From assembly GCA_964035545.1 (NCBI GenBank), contig OZ037772.1, forward strand, positions 13,050,818-13,114,817: a stretch of DNA of 64,000 nucleotides, written 5' to 3'. Below, piece after piece: positions 53,201-64,000 of the stretch (the first letter of the stretch is position 1; each line of letters opens with the position of its first letter). The notes below the pieces were generated by a model. That model worked only from the letters and a program-made list of their open reading frames with translations. It did not search any database and was not told the origin of the DNA. Both the position numbers and the translations under genes were made by a program. The DNA is from Bugula neritina (Eukaryota; Bryozoa; Gymnolaemata; Cheilostomatida; Bugulidae).

Positions 53201-53434
53201 GGGGGAATATGACAGACTGTCTACAAACAGATGTGGGAGAATATGACAGACTGTCTACAAACAGATGTGGAGAATATGACAGACTGTCTACAAACAGATG
53301 TGAGAGAATATGACAGATTGTTTAGAAGTAAACCACAGTTATCAGAAAACCTGATTTGCTCACCTGCAGAAGTGTGACTAGAAACAAGATGGCTACTTGG
53401 AGATAGGACACTCTAGCGGAAGAAGATTCCCAGT
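47269..53434 (-). CDS. Secreted CAP-EGF-like-ShK protein (left paralog), 5' exon missing from model
   Basis: Minus-strand exons 5' to 3': 53364-53434, 53081-53186, 51946-52031, 50741-50962, 49289-49383, 48764-48855, 48238-48339, 47957-48067, and a tentative last exon 47269-47303. The first listed exon encodes a hydrophobic signal segment (SYLQVAILFLVTLLQ); the ATG must lie upstream in an exon I could not find. Then comes an N-terminal cysteine segment (SDCITTNYFYYNENHTACL), the CAP domain (GVSVTDQQTIVERHNSIRS ... VWDDEIAAVAQRWADNC ... GQNIELG ... MIWATSAKIGCGY ... FYVCNYA), a CEYCPGKC hinge, an EGF-like module (DCGGKVCRNGGVLEL...CRCCC) and a six-cysteine ShK module ending CPKVCNICP. Exon phases match the right-hand paralog. 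CAP proteins act outside the cell, with roles from defence to venom; the specific role here is unknown. Confidence 0.85.
47395..47972. repeat. 33-bp minisatellite, ~17 copies, carrying the ShK-exon donor in every unit
   Basis: The plus-strand unit is 'acagggacatatagtataat' plus 'attacacacactt'. On the coding strand of the left CAP gene each unit reads ATATGTCCCTGTAAGTGTG, the same sequence as the true exon/intron junction (CCCT/gtaagtgtg at 47957/47956). The last bases of the exon are thus part of the amplified unit. Confidence 0.95.
48110..48240. repeat. ~55-bp direct repeat, about 2.5 copies
   Basis: 'gtcaatagagtataatctac' plus 'agaatactacaacacaacgtt' style units in the intron before the ShK exon of the left CAP gene. 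Confidence 0.8.
48340..48690. repeat. 39-bp minisatellite, ~9 copies
   Basis: The unit is 'aaagagtaacatatgatatg' plus 'acagtatactatacagtat'. It starts at the acceptor (ctaaag on plus, CTTTAG on the coding strand) of the EGF-like exon, so each copy repeats a CTTTA-like edge. Confidence 0.93.
49110..49275. repeat. ~31-bp repeat, 4-5 copies
   Basis: Copies of 'ttagataaactgtgagttgg' plus 'tgtattatt' lie just downstream (on the coding strand) of the exon ending at 49289. Confidence 0.85.
49395..50728. repeat. 31-bp minisatellite, ~43 copies, fills one intron of the left CAP gene
   Basis: The unit is 'gtgtaagttaatataatgag' plus 'tatatagagta', with tatagtg and tacagtg variants. On the plus strand, antisense to the gene, each unit contains a donor-like GTGTAAGT. 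Confidence 0.96.
51000..51732. repeat. ~20-bp array with CACGTG/CATGTG palindromes, ~36 copies
   Basis: The unit is catgtcatcatgtgacatac, frequently catcacgtgacatac. A number of copies therefore contain TCACGTGAC, the palindromic core recognised by USF/MITF/TFEB-type bHLH-Zip factors in animals. It lies in the intron following the HN-motif exon of the left CAP gene. Confidence 0.94.
52100..52945. repeat. 22-bp minisatellite ttaattctatgtaatatagcag, ~37 copies
   Basis: Very homogeneous in the centre; edges have tagtag and diverged copies. Intron of the left CAP gene. Confidence 0.96.
53186..53330. repeat. 34-bp repeat, ~4 copies, repeating an acceptor of the left CAP gene
   Basis: The plus-strand unit is 'gtctacaaacagatgtggga' plus 'gaatatgacagact'. 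On the coding strand every copy reads CTGTTTGTAGAC, near-identical to the true acceptor CTGCTTGTAG/AC at 53187. Confidence 0.9.
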
Positions 53435-53449
53435 CTAAGTATGACAAAG

Positions 53450-53860
53450 TAGTTATTATGTAATATTATGTAACACTGTATCATGTAACACTATATCATG
53501 TAATACTACATCATGTAATACTATATTATGTAACACTATATTATGCAATACTATATAAATGTAATATTATATTATGTAATACTATATCATGTAATATTAT
53601 ATTATGTAATATAAATGTAATATTACGAGTTTATTATGTAATATAAATGTAATATTATATTATGTAATATAAATGTAATATTATATTATGTGATACTTTA
53701 TCATGTAATATTATATTATGTAATACTATATCATGTAATACTATATTATGCAATACTATATAAATGTAATATTATATCATGTAATATAAATGTAATATTA
53801 CAAGTATATTATGTAATATAAATGTAATATTATATTATGTAATATAAATGTAATGGTATA
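53450..53860. repeat. Degenerate AT-rich tgtaatattatat array
   Basis: Irregular copies of tgtaatactatatcatgtaa and tataaatgtaatatt upstream of the signal-peptide exon of the left CAP gene. Its first exon and promoter should lie between here and 55867. Confidence 0.85.
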
Positions 53861-54224
53861 TAACTGAGAGATCAATGAATCTGATGTACTAGTGGCTGAG
53901 AGGTAGTAAAAGCTGCATAGCTATATTGTGACCAGCACTAGTCTCACACTCAGCTAGAGATGAGCCACTCGTATAGTTCCTCAATACAACTTAGGTTTTG
54001 GCTAACCTGAGAGAGAACTAACAGTCATTTTGATTGGCTAATCATCTACTAACAGTTGATGTGAATAGCTGAAGCATTTCCAGATGCTATGCTGTGACGC
54101 AATAAACATATCAAAGTAGAGAAAATGGTTAAAATTCTGTTGAAATTTGAAAAAATTCTTCAAGTTTTTTGAATTTTTTAATTAGCTAAAAGTTCAACAA
54201 GAATTATATCATTTTAGGACTTAT
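53860..54224. other. Unique sequence between arrays
   Basis: About 360 bp with no recognised exon. It is a plausible place for the missing first exon or promoter of the left CAP gene, but I saw no convincing ATG plus donor on the minus strand. Confidence 0.35.
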
Positions 54225-54980
54225 GAAATTTTACAATTATTCAACTATCCTATACAGATTATATAACATATTATTATATTCAACTATGCTATACAGATTA
54301 TATAACATATTATTATATTCAACTATCCTATACAGATTATATAACATATTATTATATTCAACTATGCTATACAGATTATATAACATATTATTATATTCAA
54401 CTATGCTATACAGATTATATAACATATTATTATATTCAACTATGCTATACAGATTATATAACATATTATTATATTCAACTATGCTATACAGATTATATAA
54501 CATATTATTATATTCAACTATCCTATACAGATTATATAACATATTATTATATTCAACTATGCTATACAGATTATATAACATATTATTATATTCAACTATC
54601 CTATACAGATTATATAACATATTATTATATTCAACTATCCTATACAGATTATATAACATATTATTATATTCAACTATGCTATACAGATTATATAACATAT
54701 TATTATATTCAACTATGCTATACAGATTATATAACATATTATTATATTCAACTATGCTATACAGATTATATAACATATTATTATATTCAACTATCCTATA
54801 CAGATTATATAACATATTATTATATTCAACTATGCTATACAGATTATATAACATATTATTATATTCAACTATGCTATACAGATTATATAACATATTATTA
54901 TATTCAACTATGCTATACAGATTATATAACATATTATTATATTCAACTATGCTATACAGATTATATAACATATTATTATG
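54225..54980. repeat. 39-bp minisatellite, ~19 copies, highly homogeneous
   Basis: The unit is 'actatgctatacagattata' plus 'taacatattattatattca' with a single tgcta/tccta variant. Both strands stay open because 39 is a multiple of three. Confidence 0.97.
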
Positions 54981-55024
54981 AACTTTCAGTGAGTGCCATT
55001 GCAGAAAACGCATCTCTTAGTTTG

Positions 55025-55408
55025 CAAATAATATCTACATAGAATATATACATATAATAATATCTACATAGAATATATACATATAATAATATCTACATAG
55101 AATATATACATATAATACTATCTACATAGAATATATACATATAATAATATCTACATAGAATATATACATATAATAATATCTACATAGAATATATACATAT
55201 AATAATATCTACATAGAATATATACATATAATACTATCTACATAGAATATATACATATAATAATATCTACATAGAATATATACATATAATACTATCTACA
55301 TAGAATATATACATATAATAATATCTACATAGAATATATACATATAATAATATCTACATAGAATATATACATATAATAATATCTACATAGAATATATACA
55401 TATATAAA
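55025..55408. repeat. 29-bp minisatellite, ~13 copies
   Basis: The unit is 'tatctacatagaatatatac' plus 'atataataa', with a tactatc variant in some copies. Confidence 0.95.
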
Positions 55409-55676
55409 ACATCTCCTCTGTAAGAGTTTGCAATCCTATTAGTTCTCAGGTATAAACACTGCGCATGTGGTGTACACAGTATTATTACATTGACATAAGA
55501 CACCTGCAGCCACTTGCTAGAATGGTCACAGCTAGTCTACGTGTGATCGCAATCTCAGACAGTTTTGGATTGGATAGTAGATAATGTTATCTCGTATACT
55601 ATTGGTCCAATTAGCAAATCGTCAGTTACTGTAAGAATGTTGTACGCCAACGCTCCATTTCAATATTAAAATGTGC

Positions 55677-55682
55677 TTTATT
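55677..55682 (-). other. Candidate poly(A) signal of the right CAP gene
   Basis: TTTATT on the plus strand gives AATAAA on the coding strand, about 186 bp after the stop codon. Confidence 0.5.
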
Positions 55683-55709
55683 TTAAAAATTACAAGAAAC
55701 AGATTGTTA

Positions 55710-55830
55710 GTTCTTAGTTTGGTTAGAATGAGTTCTTAGTTTGGCTAGAGTGAGTTCTTAGTTTAGTTAGAGTGAGTTCTTAGTTTAGTTAGAGTGAGTT
55801 CTTAGTTTAGTTAGAGTGAGTTCTCTTCTC
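55710..55830. repeat. 22-bp repeat agttcttagtttagttagagtg, ~5 copies
   Basis: Lies in the 3' untranslated or flanking region of the right CAP gene, between the stop codon and the candidate poly(A) signal. Confidence 0.88.
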
Positions 55831-55867
55831 AGAGTGTGGGTGGGTGAGAAGGTAATCCATCTTCAGC

Positions 55868-59522
<3,655 letters not shown>

Positions 59523-60029
59523 ATTCAAACTATACTATTTCCCAGCACATGCTTCACTTTCTGCCAAATAAAAAAACATTCACTCTAATTGAAAAGGATT
59601 CCGTCTTAGAAGTAGAAAATTTCGTGTTTCCATTCCTGACATTGCTGGAATTGCAGAAGTTTATAATAGTTTCCTATAAAGTGAGAAACTGAAATGAGAA
59701 ATTTTGCAGTCAAACCTGTATCGTACTATTACCGTAGTTTGAGGGTAAACTATTTATATGGCAATAAGTGACCCTGACACAGCATACCCTTAAAACTAAA
59801 ACCTCTTTAGGGATTGACAACAAATGTCATGATTACTTTTTAAATTGAGCTAAAATAAAAACAACCTAGCTAGTAGCATATACTCTACGTATGAGATTTG
59901 TTACGTACTATACTGAATCCCCAACTCTCTACACTCAACCGTGCAATGTTAGAGTGGTAAACCGTATGTGAGAACTTAGGAATTGCTGTTCTTGACTATA
60001 GAATGAGAAATGTGGGTGTGGTGTATTAC
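59523..60029. promoter_or_regulatory. 5' flank of the right CAP gene
   Basis: About 500 bp between the CAP start codon and the 3' flank of the next minus-strand gene. TTTATA at 59660-59665 (TATAAA on the coding strand) lies about 138 bp before the ATG and could be a TATA box; this is only a motif match. Confidence 0.35.
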
Positions 60030-60035
60030 TTTATT
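60030..60035 (-). other. Candidate poly(A) signal of the membrane-protein gene
   Basis: TTTATT on the plus strand (AATAAA on the coding strand), 122 bp after the stop codon at 60157. Confidence 0.5.
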
Positions 60036-60156
60036 CAGTATTCTAGAGAGAACATAACTCCCAGTAGATCAAATAAGACCAACACCATAGCATATATTTA
60101 AAGTCAATCAAAGTTACAAGAAGGAGTATATAAATCTGTTGACTACTCAATCTGTG

Positions 60157-63100
60157 TTAAGTTGTGTCAAAGTGAAGGTTTTCATATGTTTCCTCAGGGA
60201 CCATCTTGGATTCCTCCGCATCCTTTTCCACATTGACATCTCCCTCCTTCTCACCTGTTTTCATACCTTCTAAATTGCCTTCCATGTTTAACTCGGCGTA
60301 GGATTTCATGTCGGAGTGACTTTTGCTAACCACTTCGTTAGTGCCAGCTAATCCATCAACTTCTAGTTGAGAATTGTGATTTTCAGCCGCGCTGGGCTCC
60401 AGATTACCAGATTGCTGGTTCTCATTTCTTTCCTTATCAGCAATGTCCTGGGCACTGAGTTTAATGTCATTCACCTCGATGCTATCTTGTGCAAGAGCTT
60501 CAACAAACGGAGGAGTTGCCTGTCCTTCATCTCTTGATTCACCGCCAAGCATATTCATACTTGGAATGTTTGAGCCGAGAATGAGTTGTGCGAGCTCATC
60601 GCTGGTTTTATCTTTAGACTCGTTGCCATCCACCACTAGCTCGCTCCTCTCACCCCCAACCACAGTGTCGGAGGTTGAGGAGCCAGAGTTCAGTCTATGA
60701 TTTATAGGAATGCATTTCTCTGAGGCCAGGGCTAGCTCCTGCATGTTGAGGAACATGTATGTGTACTCTGATTGGTCGGTCATGGAGGAAACCTTGAGTT
60801 TACTTCCTGTCAACGGTTTCACGGCCGGCACCATCAGCAGAGCACTGCTTTCCTTGTCTACAGGGTTTGATGTCTTCTTCAGTGATTTGCGTTTTACTCT
60901 GCAGAGGTACAAGTCAGTAATTACACTATGTACTACGTGCTACTATTATACTCTATTATACTACTATTATACTACTATTATACTACTATTATACTATTAT
61001 ATTATACTACTGTATTATACTACTGTATTATACTACTATTATACTACTATTATACTACTATTATACTACTATTATACTGCTATTATACTACCATTATACT
61101 ACTATTATACTATTATATTATACTACTGTATTATACTACTGTATTATACTACTATTATACTGCTATTATACTACTATTATACTGCTATTATACTACTACT
61201 ACTACTATTATACTACTATTATACTACTATATTATACTACTGTTTTATACTACTATTATACTACTAGTATACTACTATTATACTGCTACAACTACTATTA
61301 CTGCTACTACTACTGCTACTACTACTACTATAACTACTACTAGTACTACTGCTACTACTGCTGCTACTACTACTACTACCTACTACTACTACTACTAGTA
61401 CTACTACTACTACTACCTACTACTGCTACTGCTACTACTACTACTAGTACTACTGCTGCTACTACTACTACTACTATAACTACTACTAGTACTACTGCTA
61501 CTACTGCTGCTGCTACTGCTATACTACCATCAATACCACAAAACCTCCTTGTTTACCATCACCATGACGCTACAATATGATGATGACTTGTATTACATCA
61601 ACTCACTACTCACCTCACTACTGCTGACTCGCGCTTAGCTTTCGGTTTCTTCTTCTTACATTGAAGACAGCAAAAGGCTGACAGCAGAAGCACCACGAAA
61701 CCAGCTGCTCCAACAACCGACCAGCTGAGTGAAGATTTCCACCCGAAACCTGTAACTAATAGCACACAACTCCTCAAAACTCTGAGATGGTAACTAAGTG
61801 GTGTATCAATGTGAAGGTCATATCAAGGTGACTTACCTGTCTGAAGAGGCATATTTGGACTTGTGTTCAGAGTGATACATGGGAGACCTACACCGGGAGT
61901 ATAGATGGGTAGACCATGACTTCTAGCAGTGTGTAGAGATGATATTTAGTATATGAAGTATGCAGTATGTGAAACAGGTGTAGGCTGAGCTCACTTTAGT
62001 CGAGACAGGTGTTACCTGAGCTCACTTCGGTAGAGACAGACGGAATACGAAATGTTGAAACTGGGTCAGTAGAAAATGAACTCTCATATTTACAATGAAC
62101 TACTCTTATTAAATACAATATTTGCTATAAATTAGTTGAGCAGTAGAAAACATCTGTGCAATTTATAGGTTGATTGTTGAGATAAAAGCAAAAATATTTT
62201 CACATCTCAACTCTCAGCTCACTTGAAGTATGGAGTGCCTTCATGAGTAGGAGTTGTCCTGCCTTCATGAGTAGGAGTTGTCCTGCCTCCATGAGCAGGA
62301 GTTGTCCTGCCTTCATGAGTAGGAGTTGTCTTGCCTCCATGAGTAGGAGTTGTTCTGCCTTCATGAGCAGGAGTTGTCCTGCCTCCATGAGTAGGAGTTG
62401 TGTTTGACTTGAAGGCAGGTTTAAAGTGTAGTCAGCCATTTCTAGTTTTTTCAAATTTAAATGAATAAGTTGTTGGATAAGTAATGTTAGTGCCAGTCAA
62501 CATAGTTTAATAACACCAATGCACAGTATATACTATATATTACGTTACACTATACTATATTACATTACACTACATTATACTATATATTACGTTACACTAT
62601 ACTATATTACATTACACTATATTATATTACACTATATTACACTATATTATATAACACTACAACATATTATACTATACTATATTATACTATATTACACTAT
62701 ATTACACTACATTACATTACATTACACTACGCTATATTACACTATACTATACTGTACTATATTACAGATCGAGGACTGCATTTAATACATCAACTCTCAG
62801 CTACTCAAATAAATTAAAACGTTATCCAGTCTATATAGACTATATTATAGTGATTAGGTGTTGGCATGGAATAATGGTTTTCCATTAGCATATGAAGCTA
62901 GGAAACAGATCAGAATTACTCCAAGTATAATATATTACAGCACACTATTCGATAGCCTTTATCCTGTACAGGAGATAAACCTTCTATACTACACAGTGAA
63001 ACCTTTGCTGTGGAAATACTAAAGTGTGACCACCTGATTTACCAACAGTTGAAAGGTGTTGAAAGAATAACATCTGAGGTTTTGATGCTTAACTTAACAC

Positions 63101-63976
63101 AGCACTAGTCAGAATGACTGAATAGAGAATATTTATTGCTATAAGGACAGAGTAAATATGATATTATGTAACAGTTCTAATGAAATATATCGATACAACT
63201 ATGTGTTCAGTGTAGCACAAGCTGGGATTACTATTATAAATCAGAACTGTGTAGCATATTCATTACGAGTCATGCACAGTATGGAAATATAGCCTCAGTG
63301 ACATGATCATATGAAACATTGTGCTCAAGCAGTAAGTGTCTCTGTGGTGCACAGACTGCTAATACTTCTTCAAGGTATAGTATAGATGTTGAAGACACAC
63401 AGTATGAGTGAGGTTGTATTGAGTGTTGAGTAAATAGTTGTATGTATAATAGACAGATGATATTATCCCCTGCTGTATTAATACTGCATGTAAAGTGCTC
63501 TCATCTTCTAACACTGTGTTCTGATTATAAGTATATCTTCTAGTGTCAGTTTATAACTAATTTGATAAAATATAATTGGTTGATTCTATCCCAGCCTGTT
63601 ACATGATTGGTGTAGTTTACTGCTGCCTGTTACATGGCTGGTTTGGTAGGCAACTGATTCGCTGTAAAATTAAACATTTGCTGTTAGTAAACGTCAGACT
63701 TGTGCAAACACGGCTGTACATGTTCTAACAGTCGCACATCTAAGTGAGTTGGGAGTTGTTCCCCCTATTCAGTTACTAGCTAAGTTATACTTCACTTGCT
63801 TTGGAAATGTTAAGGCTGAAAGGCTTTAAAATAATAAAAAAATAAAATATAAACATATAATTATATCTAAAGATTATAGGTCTGGTGAGAAGAGATTGTG
63901 TGGAGACATACCTTGTGGTAGTGAAGGAGATGCTCCCAGCTTATTGTGTGCCTCTGCCACTGCCTTCAATGTGTTC
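60157..63976 (-). CDS. Type I single-pass membrane protein, 3' part (partial)
   Basis: Minus-strand exons: 63912-63976 (tentative, AHNKLGASPSLPQ), 61837-61887 (LPCITLNTSPNMPLQT), 61614-61749 and 60157-60898, all phase-compatible. Exon 61614-61749 encodes a transmembrane helix (SVVGAAGFVVLLLSAFCC) followed by a membrane-proximal LQCKKKKPKAKR stop-transfer with cysteines that could be acylated. The last exon gives a cytoplasmic tail of about 245 residues, rich in Ser, Glu and Asp, with three YxxL motifs (YMFL, YAEL, YENL), the last only a few residues from the C-terminus. The visible extracellular part is a Thr/Ser/Pro stalk; the ligand-binding part would be to the right of the window. YxxL can serve as endocytic or SH2-binding sites; their spacing does not make an ITAM. 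No family recognised. Confidence 0.7.
60940..61525. repeat. Trinucleotide tract: ctattatac then ctactactg
   Basis: The left half is ctattatac-type (TAT/TAC), the right half CTA/CTG triplets. It fills the intron between the tail exon and the transmembrane exon. Open frames in it read as Tyr/Leu/Ile or Thr runs and are not considered coding. Confidence 0.95.
62222..62408. repeat. 24-bp repeat gagtaggagttgtcctgccttcat, ~7.5 copies
   Basis: GC-richer than other arrays here, with alternating ccttcat/cctccat and gagtagg/gagcagg variants. On the minus strand it reads as an 8-residue repeat (LLLMEAGQ). No matching splice sites were found, so I do not call it coding. Confidence 0.9.
62519..62768. repeat. 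Degenerate tacactatattacattacac array
   Basis: Irregular copies of attacactatac with an initial ~49-bp duplication (62527-62620). Confidence 0.88.
62770..63911. other. Probable intron, nothing recognised
   Basis: AT-rich sequence between the array and the tentative exon at 63912-63976. A short direct repeat (cctgttacatgattggt / cctgttacatggctggt) lies at 63595-63655. Confidence 0.4.
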
Positions 63977-64000
63977 CTACATCATACATCATACAACATA

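Noticed and set aside
54223-55013. Paired plus and minus frames encoding 13-residue repeats
   Set aside because: 39-bp satellite open on both strands at once, which is typical of repeats and not of genes.
60157-60898. ITAM or ITIM in the cytoplasmic tail
   Set aside because: YAEL and YENL are about 38 residues apart instead of 9-12, and the residue two before each Tyr does not fit the ITIM rule.
62200-62454. Minus-strand frame with LLLMEAGQ repeats as an ectodomain exon of the membrane protein
   Set aside because: No acceptor/donor pair in the needed phase was found, and the frame runs straight into a stop; treated as a 24-bp repeat.

Overview
The window looks like gene-dense but repeat-swollen genomic DNA from a marine invertebrate animal. 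The genes are split by many GT-AG introns, the DNA is AT-rich, and the protein families are animal ones: a BIR/UBA/RING inhibitor of apoptosis, atlastin-like GTPases, secreted CAP proteins with EGF-like and ShK modules, and a type I membrane protein. CAP-EGF-ShK chains of this kind are familiar from molluscs, annelids, cnidarians and sponges; I cannot name the phylum. There is no operon structure, tRNA, rRNA, CRISPR array, or autonomous transposon that I can recognise.

Layout. (1) 0.7-9.5 kb, plus strand: an IAP of 11 exons (757 residues as modelled) with three BIR domains, a UBA-like segment and a C-terminal RING. A 412-bp MITE with 70-bp inverted ends sits in one of its introns. (2) 9.5-15.4 kb: no convincing gene; several satellites and a half copy of the MITE. 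(3) 15.4-34.9 kb: two paralogous atlastin-like GTPases head to head, one on each strand, sharing a ~2 kb 5' region. Both have a 9-codon first exon and matching intron phases, and both carry a charged coiled-coil tail where classical atlastins have a membrane hairpin. Intron 2 of the plus-strand gene contains a 7.4-kb array of a 22-bp unit. (4) 34.9-47.3 kb: no gene; dominated by a 10.7-kb array of a 51-bp unit. (5) 47.3-59.5 kb, minus strand: two tandem paralogous secreted CAP-EGF-ShK proteins. (6) 60.2-64 kb, minus strand: the 3' part of a gene for a single-pass membrane protein with three YxxL motifs in its cytoplasmic tail.

By a hand tally about half of the window is tandem repeat. The arrays tend to lie in introns, often directly against an exon. 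In many cases the repeat unit itself contains the neighbouring exon's splice signal (donor, acceptor or TACTAAC-like branchpoint), so an intron carries tens of copies of a splice-site-like sequence. The two largest arrays show higher-order block duplications (offsets about 3,124 bp and 609 bp).

How the genes might work together is inference only: an IAP (cell death or NF-kB signalling), dynamin-superfamily GTPases related to GBP/atlastin, secreted CAP proteins and a receptor-like protein would fit an innate-immunity neighbourhood, but nothing in the sequence proves shared function. All exon models were read by eye from splice sites, phase and family similarity; no transcript or database search was available.
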